Assembly: GCA_947380285.1 (NCBI GenBank)
Contig: CANCQD010000031.1
Coordinates: 1-21,073, forward strand
Reading direction: 5' to 3'
Source: Burkholderiaceae bacterium
GTDB taxonomy: Bacteria; Pseudomonadota; Gammaproteobacteria; Burkholderiales; Burkholderiaceae
DNA length: 21,073 nt
A model generated the notes under the pieces. The model saw only the letters and a program-made list of their open reading frames with translations, had not been told where the DNA came from and did no database searches. The position numbers were made by a program, and so were the translations under genes. Below, in pieces: positions 1-7,598 of the stretch (position 1 is the stretch's first letter; every line of letters starts with the position of its first letter).

Positions 1-1220
1 CGCAATACAAACCAAGCCAAGATTGCAGCAGTTCCATTCAAGAAACTCGCAACCCAGAACACCACTTCCCAACCACCAGTAGCGGCAACTAATACGCTAG
101 ACAAAGGCACTAACAATGAAGCAGTTCCTTTTGCTGTGTAGAGAAGACCTGCGTTACCAGCAGCGTAAGTTGATCCAAAAGTATCAGCGTTAGTTGATGG
201 GAACAAGCTATAGATCTCACCCCAAGCAAAGAACACCAAGCCAGTTAACAGAACAAACATGACTGGATCGCGACCGAGGTAATACAAACCAAGAATACCC
301 AAACACTCAAATGAGAAGCACAAAGTCATTGTTTGTTCACGGCCAATCTTGTCTGATACCCAACCAAAGAAAGGACGGGTTAAGCCGTTCAATACACGGT
401 CAACAGTCAAAGCAAAGGTCAAGGCAGGTAATGCCAAGCCCATCAAGCTCACAGTTACGCCAGCAATTTGGAAGTCTTTAGCGATAGGGCCTAATTGAGC
501 AGTAGCCATCAAGCCACCAGCAGCAACCATGACGAACATGAGATACATAATCCAGAACACAGGCTGCTTAACCATTTCCATTGGGCGGAAATCTTTGCGA
601 GTCTGAACAACAGAAGCTTTTACAGTGGTGATAGCGCTCTTAATTGGCTTGGAAAGCAATAAGCTCAGAACAACCACAATGATGCCTTGCCAGATACCAA
701 AGTACCAGAATGCATCTTGATAGCCTTGGTTAGCAATCATGTTGGCAATTGGAATAACTGTCAAAGCTGAACCAGCACCAAAGCCTGCAGCAGTCATACC
801 AGCAGCCAAACCGCGACGATCCGGGAACCACTTGAGCGCATTACCTACGCAAGTACCATAAACAGCGCCAGCGCCAACACCACTAACAGCAGCAGCTATG
901 TAGAGCATTGTTAATGTATCTGCATGGGCGTTCATCATCCAACCAAGGCCACACAAAATACCACCGCAGAAAACAACAGGACGCGGACCAAACTTATCAA
1001 CCAAGTAACCCTCGATTGGTACCAACCATGTTTCAGTCAATACGAAAATAGTGAACGCAACTTGAATTGCTGCACGCCCCCAACCAAACTTAGCATCAAT
1101 TGGGTTTACAAATAAAGTCCAGCCGTATTGCAAGTTTGCAATCATCGACATACAAATAATGCCGATTAGTAGCTGAAACCAACGACCTCCTAAAGGTCCT
1201 GCAGTTTTCTCGCCGCTCAT
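1..1220 (-). CDS. Oxalate/formate antiporter-family (OFA) MFS transporter, 3' end missing
   Basis: Partial gene. It starts at ATG 1218-1220 with a good ribosome binding site (GGAG, 7 bases from the ATG) and runs off the left edge without a stop, giving about 406 codons. The protein is a hydrophobic inner-membrane carrier beginning MSGEKTAGPLGGRWFQLL. Features typical of the OxlT branch of the major facilitator superfamily are YGWTLFVNP in the first helix, the loop 2-3 motif VDKFGPRP, WFPDRRGLAAGMTAAGFGAG in the first half and LTRPFFGWVSDKIGR in the second. A late-helix YTAKG motif (lysine near residue 364, codon 129-131) sits where OxlT has its substrate-binding lysine; that correspondence is from family memory, not an alignment. 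Family members exchange small carboxylates such as oxalate and formate. Substrate is unproven here, and no oxalate-catabolic gene is in the window. Its promoter should lie in 1221-1430, but I found no convincing -35/-10 pair. Confidence 0.85.
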   Translation of the reverse strand, partial: MSGEKTAGPLGGRWFQLLIGIICMSMIANLQYGWTLFVNPIDAKFGWGRAAIQVAFTIFVLTETWLVPIEGYLVDKFGPRPVVFCGGILCGLGWMMNAHADTLTMLYIAAAVSGVGAGAVYGTCVGNALKWFPDRRGLAAGMTAAGFGAGSALTVIPIANMIANQGYQDAFWYFGIWQGIIVVVLSLLLSKPIKSAITTVKASVVQTRKDFRPMEMVKQPVFWIMYLMFVMVAAGGLMATAQLGPIAKDFQIAGVTVSLMGLALPALTFALTVDRVLNGLTRPFFGWVSDKIGREQTMTLCFSFECLGILGLYYLGRDPVMFVLLTGLVFFAWGEIYSLFPSTNADTFGSTYAAGNAGLLYTAKGTASLLVPLSSVLVAATGGWEVVFWVASFLNGTAAILAWFVL

Positions 1221-1430
1221 CCTAAATCTCCTATTTTTACTTTTTATAAATACTGATCACGCCCACAAATTGGGATATGTGATTTTTAAGCATTTAAAGG
1301 ATGAGTCTCTTGACAACAATCAACTTTTCTTTAATACCCCACTAGTGATTACCCTTGTCACATGCATCAGAAATTTGGTCTTACTTCACCACTTTGGGGC
1401 TTATGCGCATAACTTTGAAACTTCAGGCAA

Positions 1431-1457
1431 AGAAAAAGCCACCCAAAGGTGGCTTTT
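1431..1457 (-). terminator. Strong intrinsic terminator behind the 35-codon ORF
   Basis: A perfect 10-bp stem (1434-1443 with 1448-1457, core GCCACC/GGTGGC) closes a 4-base loop. On the minus strand it is followed by a T-rich tract (TTTTTCTTT). It begins about 20 bases after the stop codon of the small ORF at 1478-1585, so it should end that transcript. T/A-rich flanks on both sides mean it could also act on the plus strand. Confidence 0.85.
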
Positions 1458-1477
1458 AATTCATGTAATTTTTTTAA

Positions 1478-1585
1478 TTACATGCCGCGGTAAGCGCCGT
1501 CGAAATCATAGTGACGAGCAGTTTGCTTAGGGCTAGTTTTGCTTTCAGAAAAAAGCTGGTTGATCATATTCAATAAAACAGTCAT
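1478..1585 (-). CDS. Small protein of 35 residues, unknown function
   Basis: An ORF from ATG 1583-1585 to TAA 1478-1480. It is preceded by a textbook ribosome binding site (AAGGAG, 7 bases before the ATG), a candidate promoter (TTGCAT, 17-base spacer, TATACT) and followed by a strong terminator, so it looks like an independent short transcription unit of about 170 nt. The product begins MTVLLNMINQLFSES and ends DFDGAYRGM. The first half is a short amphipathic or hydrophobic stretch (about residues 3-12), the middle carries Lys/Arg (KTSPKQTAR), and the C-terminus is acidic then Gly/Arg. I do not recognise a family. Burkholderiales have several tiny conserved proteins of this general size, but I cannot place it among them. 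The RNA itself could instead be, or also be, a regulatory small RNA. The arrangement of signals supports a real gene; function is open. Confidence 0.65.
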   Translation of the reverse strand: MTVLLNMINQLFSESKTSPKQTARHYDFDGAYRGM

Positions 1586-1856
1586 TTGAATCTCCTTAAG
1601 GGTTAGTACCTAGAGTATAACCCTAATTTTATTGCGATGCAATATTGATAAGAATGCCTAATTAAATGGCAATAATCAATAATTTATTTTCTAAGTTATT
1701 GTTTTAATTGACTATTTATTCAATCTGAATAGAGAAACTCAATGTGTCTTAGAAACTTCAGATATTTAAAAAATATCATTCGTAAGGTTTTTGTTTGAAA
1801 AGATGGAGTTCAGCTAAGCCACCCTTATTTTTTATGTATTTCGAGCAAAGAGGCAT
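1586..1856. other. Gene-free AT-rich spacer between tctA and the 35-codon ORF
   Basis: Together with the flanking terminator this leaves about 330 bases without a gene between 1586 and 1916. It contains the promoter of the small ORF at its left end and a very AT-rich block at about 1640-1720. I see no convincing ORF with a ribosome binding site, no RNA gene and no repeat in the remainder (about 1720-1856). Confidence 0.6.
1614..1642 (-). promoter_or_regulatory. Candidate sigma-70 promoter of the 35-codon ORF
   Basis: Read on the minus strand, a -10 box TATACT (1614-1619) lies 17 bases from TTGCAT (1637-1642, only 3 of 6 consensus bases). The sequence upstream of the -35 (about 1643-1720) is extremely AT-rich and could act as an UP element. 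A start near 1607 would give a leader of about 20 nt containing the AAGGAG site. Confidence 0.5.
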
Positions 1857-1881
1857 AAAAAAAGGGGCTGAAGCCCCCTTT
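1857..1881 (-). terminator. Intrinsic terminator of the tct cassette
   Basis: A GC stem GGGGC/GCCCC (1864-1868 with 1873-1877) with a TGAA-type tetraloop is flanked by A and T runs. Read on the minus strand it ends in a run of seven T. It lies about 35 bases after the tctA stop codon and should end the tctC-tctB-tctA transcript. Confidence 0.85.
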
Positions 1882-1916
1882 CTTAATCTGCATCTGTCTT
1901 CTCTGAGGATTTAATC

Positions 1917-3416
1917 CTAGGCCGTAGCAGCCTTTTTCTTGCCAATAACCTTGCCAATCAACGGCCAGAAAAGGAGTAGCAATGCAAGAGATGTAATACC
2001 GCCTACCAAGTAGTTAGAGAAGAAAATATCTAAGCTTCCCTGTGAGAACAACATGGATTGACGGAAAGAGTCTTCTGCTCGGTCACCCAACACTAGGGCC
2101 AAGACCATTGGCGCCATTGGGTAATCGAGCTTCTTAAAGATATAACCTAGAACACCGAAGCCTAACATCAACCAGACGTCAAACATCGCATTGTGAACAG
2201 TGTATGCACCAACCGCACAAATGACAATAATGACTGGGGCAATGATAGAGAAAGGAATTCTCAAGATAGAAGCAAACAATGGCACGCAAGTTAATACAAC
2301 AAACAAGCCAGCCAAGTTACCTAAGTACATACTAGCAATCAAGCCCCAAACAAAGTCTGGCTTCTCAACAAATAGCAATGGGCCAGGCTGTAGACCCCAG
2401 ATCAACAAACCGCCTAGCAATACAGCTGCAGTTGGTGAGCCAGGAATACCCAAGGACAACATTGGGAGGAGTGCCGCTGTACCTGCAGCGTGAGCTGCTG
2501 TCTCTGGAGCAACAATACCTTCCATCTTGCCGGTACCAAACTTATCGCCATCTTTGGATACACGCTTTGCAACACCGTAGGCCATAAAAGAAGCAGGAGT
2601 AGCGCCACCTGGGGTGATGCCCATCCAGCAACCGATCAAGCAACTACGCAATGAAGTAGCCCAATATTTAGGCAACTGCTTCCAGGTCTCAAGCACTACC
2701 TTGCCACGAATCTTCGCAGCCGCACCTTGGAATGCCAAGCCCTCTTCCATTGAAAGAAGAATCTCGCCGATACCAAACAAACCGATCACAGCAATCAAGA
2801 AGTCAAAGCCGCGCATCAACTCTGGGTTGCCGAAAGTTAAACGCAACTGACCTGTAACAGTATCCATACCCACAGTTGCTAAGGCAAAGCCCAGCATCAT
2901 GGCAGAAATCGTTTTGAATGGTGAGCCCTTGTTCATACCTACGAAGCTACAGAAGGTCAGCAAGTAAACCGAGAAGAATTCGGGTGGACCGAACTGCAAC
3001 GCAAACTTAGCAACCAAAGGTGCCAAGAAAGTGATCATCACAATCGCGAAGAAAGCGCCCACAAATGATGAAGTAAACGCTGCTGTTAGCGCCTCGCCTG
3101 CCTTACCGTTACGGGCCATTGGATAGCCGTCAAAAGTTGTCGCAACCGACCAGGGCTCGCCAGGAATATTAAACAGAACGGATGTAATTGCCCCGCCAAA
3201 CAAAGCGCCCCAGTAAATACAGGACAACATGATGATGGCTGAAGTTGGCGGCATTGTAAAAGTCAATGGCAACAGAATCGCAATTCCGTTTGCACCACCA
3301 AGGCCTGGCAATACACCAATAATTACACCGAGTGTTACGCCTACCAGCATCAATAGCAGGTTAAATGGGGTCATTGCAACAGCAAAGCCGTTGAATAGAG
3401 CGCTAATTTCTTCCAA
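1917..3416 (-). CDS. tctA: Tripartite tricarboxylate transporter large permease subunit TctA
   Basis: A 499-residue integral membrane protein, the usual TctA length, with about eleven or twelve hydrophobic segments. The N-terminal motif GVLPGLGGANGIAILLPL and the mid-protein GIPGSPTAAVLLGGLLIWG are the two glycine/proline-rich TctA signatures that form the re-entrant substrate region in this family. It is the channel-forming subunit of a secondary, cation-driven, binding-protein-dependent importer and works with TctB and TctC. The start codon is TTG (3414-3416), supported by AAGGAG six bases upstream; no nearby ATG is better placed. It is last in the cassette, 38 bases after tctB, and followed by a terminator. 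The C-terminus is lysine-rich (GKKKAATA), consistent with a cytoplasmic tail. The substrate cannot be read from the sequence: citrate, other di- or tricarboxylates and aromatic acids are all known for the family. Confidence 0.95.
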   Translation of the reverse strand: MEEISALFNGFAVAMTPFNLLLMLVGVTLGVIIGVLPGLGGANGIAILLPLTFTMPPTSAIIMLSCIYWGALFGGAITSVLFNIPGEPWSVATTFDGYPMARNGKAGEALTAAFTSSFVGAFFAIVMITFLAPLVAKFALQFGPPEFFSVYLLTFCSFVGMNKGSPFKTISAMMLGFALATVGMDTVTGQLRLTFGNPELMRGFDFLIAVIGLFGIGEILLSMEEGLAFQGAAAKIRGKVVLETWKQLPKYWATSLRSCLIGCWMGITPGGATPASFMAYGVAKRVSKDGDKFGTGKMEGIVAPETAAHAAGTAALLPMLSLGIPGSPTAAVLLGGLLIWGLQPGPLLFVEKPDFVWGLIASMYLGNLAGLFVVLTCVPLFASILRIPFSIIAPVIIVICAVGAYTVHNAMFDVWLMLGFGVLGYIFKKLDYPMAPMVLALVLGDRAEDSFRQSMLFSQGSLDIFFSNYLVGGITSLALLLLFWPLIGKVIGKKKAATA

Positions 3417-3454
3417 CTTGAACTCCTTTTTGTCTCATTTTTTATTTATATTTT

Positions 3455-3982
3455 TTAGTTCACACCAACAAACTCTAGAGGGTTGATCCACGAGCCGTGA
3501 GGCAATGGAACTTGGAACCAGAACTCGAACATGAGATAGAGGGCCACACTCACTCCAATCGATACAGCAACAGCCTTCCAAATTGGATATTTGCCTAACC
3601 ACACCATAAAGATCGCAATATAGAGAGCGGAAGAAATGTAAATGCCGATCAATTGCACACCTAGAACAAAAACAATCGCCGGCAACAATACCGCCATCAC
3701 TTGCTTGAAAGGCTCTCTCTCAACAAATGATTCTGTTTTGTTATTTTTATTCACGATTGCAGCTTGATACAAAGTAACCACGCTAGAAAGCATGATGATC
3801 AAGCTGATGTAGAAAGGAAAGTAACCAGCCTCTGGACCATCGGCACCCCAGCTGGCGCCCAACTTTAGGCTACCGATCATTACTGTCAAGCCTACAGCAA
3901 GAAATAAGAGAGAGGTAATAATATCCATCGCTCTGACGCTAATTACCGAGTCTTGATTTGTATTGTTTGTATGTTCAGACAT
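3455..3982 (-). CDS. tctB: Tripartite tricarboxylate transporter small permease subunit TctB
   Basis: A 175-residue membrane protein with the four-helix pattern of TctB: an N-terminal helix (about residues 20-40), a second ending near residue 75, and two in the C-terminal half (about 95-120 and 130-155). The motif GADGPEAGYFPFYISLI in the loop after helix 1 is characteristic of the family (GPGFFP-type loop). The C-terminal WFQVPLPHGSW is also family-typical. TctB helps assemble or couple the large permease TctA. It starts with ATG 3980-3982. Upstream sequence is A/T-rich with no clear Shine-Dalgarno, so initiation may be weak. It sits between tctC and tctA, downstream of a terminator-like hairpin at 4021-4048, which should lower its expression relative to the binding protein. 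Confidence 0.9.
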   Translation of the reverse strand: MSEHTNNTNQDSVISVRAMDIITSLLFLAVGLTVMIGSLKLGASWGADGPEAGYFPFYISLIIMLSSVVTLYQAAIVNKNNKTESFVEREPFKQVMAVLLPAIVFVLGVQLIGIYISSALYIAIFMVWLGKYPIWKAVAVSIGVSVALYLMFEFWFQVPLPHGSWINPLEFVGVN

Positions 3983-4020
3983 TTTTTATTTTTTAAAAAA
4001 GTTAATTAATACACTTGCCA

Positions 4021-4048
4021 AAAAATAGGACCCCATTTTTAGGGGTCT
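4021..4048 (-). terminator. Intercistronic terminator/attenuator between tctC and tctB
   Basis: A stem GACCCC/GGGGTC (4030-4035 with 4043-4048) with a 7-base A/T loop, followed on the minus strand by CTATTTTTT. It lies about 20 bases after the tctC stop and before tctB. Partial read-through would give more binding protein than permease, as commonly seen in binding-protein-dependent systems. Confidence 0.75.
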
Positions 4049-4066
4049 CATCTTGATTCTCAAAAA

Positions 4067-5071
4067 TTACTTAGCCAAGAATCCAGCTTCAGCCATTAAT
4101 TGCTTATGCAAAGCTTCATTTAATGTGAGCCAATTTCTAAACTCTTTACCAGTCATGAATGTTTGGTTGAAAGCACCATCAGCCATGAATTTCTTCCAGT
4201 CTGGAGTAGCACGAACTTTTTTGAATAATTCAACGTAGAAGTCAACTTGCTCTTGAGTTACACCTGGAGCCATAAAGATGCCACGTAACATGACATAGTC
4301 AGTTGTTACGCCAGCTTCTTTACAGGTTGGAACATCGTTCCAAGACTGAGTATCAGTAATCTTCTCTTTGTATGGCATACGGGTGTCATCAAATACACAT
4401 AATGCACGCAACTTGTTAGCACGCCACTGAGCAACCGCTTCAATTGGATTGTTCACAGAAGAATCGATATGGTTACCTACGAGCTGAACAGCAACGTCAC
4501 CACCCCCTTTAAATGGGATGTAAGTAAACTTCGCACCAGTCGCTTTTTCAAGTGCTACGGTAATGATCTGATCCTCTTGCTTAGAACCAGTACCTCCCAT
4601 TTTGAACTTACCTGGGCCCGCTGCTTTTGCAGCATCGATATATTCCTTGGCAGTTTTGTATGGCTTTTCTGCGTTATCCCATAAAACGAATTGATCGAGC
4701 GCTAACATCGCTACTGGAGTGATGTCTTGCCAGTTAAATGGAACGCCAGTTGCCAATGGAGTGGTAAATAAATTGGAGAGCGTAATAATGATCTTGTTTG
4801 GATCACCTTTGGCTTCTTTCATTGCCAAGAAACCTTCGGCACCAGCACCAGCACCTTTGTTCACAGGAATAACAGCCTGCTTCATCAAATTATTTTTTGT
4901 GATAATCCCTTGAATCATGCGAGCCATTTGGTCAGCACCACCGCCAGGACCGGCAGGAATAATGAATTCAACTGGCTTGTTTGGTTCCCATGCTGCAAAT
5001 GCAGGCGAAACGCCAACTACACCGAGGGCTAATGCGGTAGATATCAACGCCCCTTTTAACTTCATCTTCAT
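4067..5071 (-). CDS. tctC: Tripartite tricarboxylate transporter periplasmic binding protein (TctC/Bug family)
   Basis: A 334-residue secreted solute-binding protein. I chose ATG 5069-5071, because GGAG lies 9 bases upstream; a TTG at 5084-5086 would extend it by five codons but overlaps that GGAG. The N-terminus MKMKLKGALISTALALGVVG ends in SPAFA-AW, a clear Sec signal peptide with cleavage after AFA. Family marks are KPVEFIIPAGPGGGADQMAR near the mature N-terminus (the loop that closes over the ligand in Bug proteins), GTGSKQEDQI, FKGGGDVAVQLVGNHIDSSVNNP and a C-terminal region ending MAEAGFLAK. The PAGPGGGAD variant differs from the commoner PFPPGGGTD form. It is first in the tct cassette and likely most highly expressed, given the terminator behind it. 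The ligand is unknown; Bug proteins bind carboxylates, amino acids and vitamins. Confidence 0.93.
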   Translation of the reverse strand: MKMKLKGALISTALALGVVGVSPAFAAWEPNKPVEFIIPAGPGGGADQMARMIQGIITKNNLMKQAVIPVNKGAGAGAEGFLAMKEAKGDPNKIIITLSNLFTTPLATGVPFNWQDITPVAMLALDQFVLWDNAEKPYKTAKEYIDAAKAAGPGKFKMGGTGSKQEDQIITVALEKATGAKFTYIPFKGGGDVAVQLVGNHIDSSVNNPIEAVAQWRANKLRALCVFDDTRMPYKEKITDTQSWNDVPTCKEAGVTTDYVMLRGIFMAPGVTQEQVDFYVELFKKVRATPDWKKFMADGAFNQTFMTGKEFRNWLTLNEALHKQLMAEAGFLAK

Positions 5072-5156
5072 AAAGTATGTCTCCAAAATGGTTTTCCAAT
5101 TTAAATTTGGCTTATCTAATTTGATTATGATTTTTAAACATGATGGGCAAGCAGAA

Positions 5157-5172
5157 CTTGACTCCCGTCAAG
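5157..5172. promoter_or_regulatory. Inverted repeat upstream of tctC, possible operator
   Basis: CTTGAC-TCCC-GTCAAG is a perfect 6-bp inverted repeat with a 4-base centre, placed about 86-101 bases upstream of the tctC start codon. Position and symmetry would suit a regulator binding site. No regulator gene is adjacent, and it is not followed by a T-run, so a terminator is unlikely. Confidence 0.3.
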
Positions 5173-5360
5173 AATTTCAAAATCAGACTGCACAAGCTTC
5201 TGAAATCTAGTATAAGCCCTTATAAATTAAGCCACAGACCATAAATAGTCTACTTACATCCTGACTCAAAAACTGTTTTTATTGCACGAAAATGCACATT
5301 TTTAAAACTTCTTCATCGCCAATTAATTGCTAAGGGTTTTCCCTAAAAACTAAAAAGTAA

Positions 5361-5405
5361 TGGTGCCACTTGCCGGAATCGAGTCGTCAACCATTGCTTT
5401 AAAAA
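5361..5405 (-). pseudogene. Degenerate tRNA 3'-half-like segment (possible remnant or old attachment site)
   Basis: Read on the minus strand, this matches the spacing of a tRNA from the anticodon loop to the 3' end: a 7-base loop TTTTTAA, 5 bases AGCAA, a 5-base variable region, 5 bases GACGA, a 7-base loop CTCGATT, 5 bases CCGGC, 7 bases AAGTGGC, then A and CCA. The T-loop-like CTCGATTC and the CCA end are the strongest points. It is not a functional tRNA: neither stem pairs properly (GACGA does not complement CCGGC) and the upstream 31 bases show no D-arm. The loop TTTTTAA with TTT in the middle resembles tRNA-Lys. Such 3' halves are typical leftovers of integration into tRNA genes, but this could be a chance match. 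Confidence 0.25.
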
Positions 5406-5440
5406 TGAAGGTGGCATTGACAGCATTAGAAGCATTGTGT

Positions 5441-5471
5441 GGCGCAGCAGATTCTCAATCAGGAGTGCGCC
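5441..5471. repeat. Nested inverted repeat downstream of the cyclase gene
   Basis: GGCGCA (5441-5446) and TGCGCC (5466-5471) form a perfect 6-bp outer arm around a 19-base interior that itself contains GATT-CTC-AATC. Followed by an A-run on the plus strand and no T-run on the minus strand, so it is not a standard terminator for the minus-strand cyclase. It might stabilise the cyclase mRNA 3' end. Confidence 0.35.
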
Positions 5472-5501
5472 AAAAATTTATCAATTTACTGGGATTAAGT
5501 A

Positions 5502-7598
5502 TCAGGCTGACTCACCCATATGTTTTTGGCATCTGATAACCATTGTCTTCGACAGCTCATCATTAAACTCCGACACCATTTCAGCATAAATTGCTTGAGC
5601 TAGACGGTATTCCCCATCTGAATATAGTTTGAATGCTGCGAATGTCCGAATACACAACTCTTCTTCGATTGGAGTCGGGGTAGTTTCTGCATCACCATCC
5701 CTAATGCCGAGAAGTTCATAAATTAATATCTCACCAGCACGTCCCTTAACAGTAATTAAGTCTATTGGACGAACCCAGAGCCGCTCCCCCGCATCCTTAA
5801 ATACAGAATGGCTTATGGCAATATCTGTGCCAAAATCCTTATTAATACCCTCAAGGCGAGATGCAATATTGACGCCATCCCCCATAACGGTGTAGCTCAG
5901 ACGCTCCTCTGAGCCGATATTTCCAACCAATACCGCGTCCGTATTAATGCCGATCCTTGCAATCAATGGCGGCTTACCTTCTTGAATCAAATCTTGATTC
6001 AGTTTTACCATTCGCCTTTTGGTTTTAATCGCAGCAACCGCTGAGTGATAGGCGTGATGTGGATTCAAGGCAGGCGCACCCCAAAAAGCCATTACAGAAT
6101 CACCTATAAATTTGTCAACTGTGCCACCCTCTTCTTTGATGGCATATGTCATGAGCTTTAGATAAGAAGAAACACGGGTGAGCAACTCACGGGAGGGTGT
6201 GACCTCAGACAAAGATGAAAAATCCTTAAGATCTGAAAAGAGAATTGTTAGGTAGCGACTCTCTCCGCCAATCTCAATGCCGTTATCTGACTTAAGCAAA
6301 TCGCTAACTAAGTCTCTTGGAATATAGGCTGTAAATGCAGCAATCGTCTTTTGCAGGCGACTCAAAGCAACATTCAGAATGGAAATTTCCCTGATATACG
6401 AATTAACATATTTAAATTGATGCAAATTAAATTCACGAATATTGTCAGCCTCTTTAGAAAGCAATCGAATTGGTCGTGCAATGGCACGGCTAAGCAATAA
6501 GCCCACTGGAATCATCAGCAATAGTAAAAAAATACCCGCATAGACTAGCTTATGCTTTAGCGCAATTGCCTCTGCAAGCAATTCATTTTCAGGAACGGCA
6601 CTCATCAGCAATAGCCGACCATCGCCCCCAGTCGAAAATGGATAAAAGTTGACTTCCCAGTCATTGCCGCCAACACCAGGTATTTGGGCAAATTGAGCAA
6701 CTTCGTTTTTATCACTTGAAATCTGATGCAGCGCGTCAAGAATAGGTGAATTAAATTGATTCAGTTGTTTTAATTGAATCTGATTTCCACTGGATTGAGA
6801 TTCATCGACTAGTGATACTAGACCACTTGAAGCTATAACAAACCCCCGATCATCCACAATTGCCATTTCAGTATTCGGGGTTGGTTTTTGCTCTGCCAAG
6901 CTCTTACCAAGCACATCAAGCTGGATATCTATTGCAACAACAGCTTGACGATTTTCAGCTTGCTTGGCAATTGTTATGCCAGCTTGGCGATTTGCAAAAA
7001 ATAAGTATGGCGGTGTAGTAATGACGTTAGATGTTTTAATTGCCTCTTGGTACCAAGGGCGCTGACGTGGAAAATACTTTTTTGCATAATCTGACTGTGG
7101 GTCAATCTTTAGCTCTCGTAATGCGGAATCTAAAAAAATATAGCTCCCCTGTAATGCTGACCCCACATGTTCGATACTTTGAATCATGAATGTTGTTTCT
7201 GCGGGAGCGTTGTATTTACTTCGCTCAGCTTCCGATCGTATGGGGCGAAGCAAGAAAAAATCTCCGTTTGCATAGCCTATATAGACGGCAGCTGTCGAAC
7301 TATAGTTGACGAGCATTTCTTGAAATAATCCAACCCTCTTCATCCGAGCGTTAAGAGTATTTGCTTCGGTGATGGCGGAGTTGGCTAATAACCTCACCCC
7401 AACTTCTGAGGGATCCAAGAGACCGCGAAAATTCGAGACCATCTGTTGGGCTATTTGATTCGATTTTTCTTGAGCGCCTTTGCGCAATATCTCCTCTATG
7501 GCTAAATGAGAAATTAAGCCAATAGCGCCGCCAACAATCAAAATCAGCAGCAGAAATAAAGATGAGATATGAAGGTTTAGCGAGAAATTTTTTTTCAT
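5502..7598 (-). CDS. Membrane-bound class III adenylate cyclase with CACHE-like sensor and HAMP domain
   Basis: I chose ATG 7596-7598 (698 residues), which puts a short basic N-terminus (MKKNF) directly before the first membrane helix. A GTG at 7650-7652 would add 18 residues but has no ribosome binding site. Numbering from that GTG: helix 1 about 30-50; an extracytoplasmic dCACHE-like domain about 55-360 containing the family motif RQRPWYQEA (197-205); helix 2 about 370-388; HAMP about 390-445; cyclase catalytic domain about 465-650. Catalytic residues are present: metal-binding Asp474 (FSDLKDF) and Asp518 (KFIGDSVMAFWG), Lys514 for the purine, and Asn595/Arg599 in VNIASRLEG for the transition state. 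So it should make cAMP from ATP in response to a periplasmic small molecule; a guanylate cyclase is less likely. It follows the DUF1854 gene on the same strand with no evident terminator between, so co-transcription is possible. Confidence 0.9.
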   Translation of the reverse strand: MKKNFSLNLHISSLFLLLILIVGGAIGLISHLAIEEILRKGAQEKSNQIAQQMVSNFRGLLDPSEVGVRLLANSAITEANTLNARMKRVGLFQEMLVNYSSTAAVYIGYANGDFFLLRPIRSEAERSKYNAPAETTFMIQSIEHVGSALQGSYIFLDSALRELKIDPQSDYAKKYFPRQRPWYQEAIKTSNVITTPPYLFFANRQAGITIAKQAENRQAVVAIDIQLDVLGKSLAEQKPTPNTEMAIVDDRGFVIASSGLVSLVDESQSSGNQIQLKQLNQFNSPILDALHQISSDKNEVAQFAQIPGVGGNDWEVNFYPFSTGGDGRLLLMSAVPENELLAEAIALKHKLVYAGIFLLLLMIPVGLLLSRAIARPIRLLSKEADNIREFNLHQFKYVNSYIREISILNVALSRLQKTIAAFTAYIPRDLVSDLLKSDNGIEIGGESRYLTILFSDLKDFSSLSEVTPSRELLTRVSSYLKLMTYAIKEEGGTVDKFIGDSVMAFWGAPALNPHHAYHSAVAAIKTKRRMVKLNQDLIQEGKPPLIARIGINTDAVLVGNIGSEERLSYTVMGDGVNIASRLEGINKDFGTDIAISHSVFKDAGERLWVRPIDLITVKGRAGEILIYELLGIRDGDAETTPTPIEEELCIRTFAAFKLYSDGEYRLAQAIYAEMVSEFNDELSKTMVIRCQKHMGESA

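Larger units (their letters stand above)
5072..5501. other. Gene-free region between tctC and the adenylate cyclase
   Basis: About 430 bases with no convincing protein gene. Near tctC it holds the tctC control region: a perfect 6-bp inverted repeat at 5157-5172, a lone -10-like TATACT on the minus strand at 5209-5214 with no good -35, and a 10-base-period direct repeat TGCAC at 5283-5287 and 5293-5297. Further right are a short AGGG/CCCT hairpin (about 5333-5344), a tRNA-3'-half-like segment (5361-5405) and a GGCGCA/TGCGCC inverted repeat (5441-5471). I see no strong terminator for the cyclase gene. A 58-codon plus-strand ORF at about 5360-5533 is rejected as a protein. Confidence 0.6.

Noticed and set aside
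1270..1530. 86-codon plus-strand ORF upstream of the MFS gene
   Set aside because: It crosses a strong hairpin terminator, lies antisense to the better-supported 35-codon ORF and has no ribosome binding site; composition is not protein-like.
5072..5086. Longer TctC start at TTG 5084-5086
   Set aside because: The GGAG that would serve as ribosome binding site lies just downstream of this TTG and is correctly spaced for ATG 5069-5071, which begins a normal signal peptide.
5360..5533. 58-codon plus-strand ORF beginning MVPLAGIESS
   Set aside because: Reads like the spurious peptides made when a reverse-complemented tRNA 3' end is translated; no ribosome binding site, and it overlaps the cyclase 3' end.
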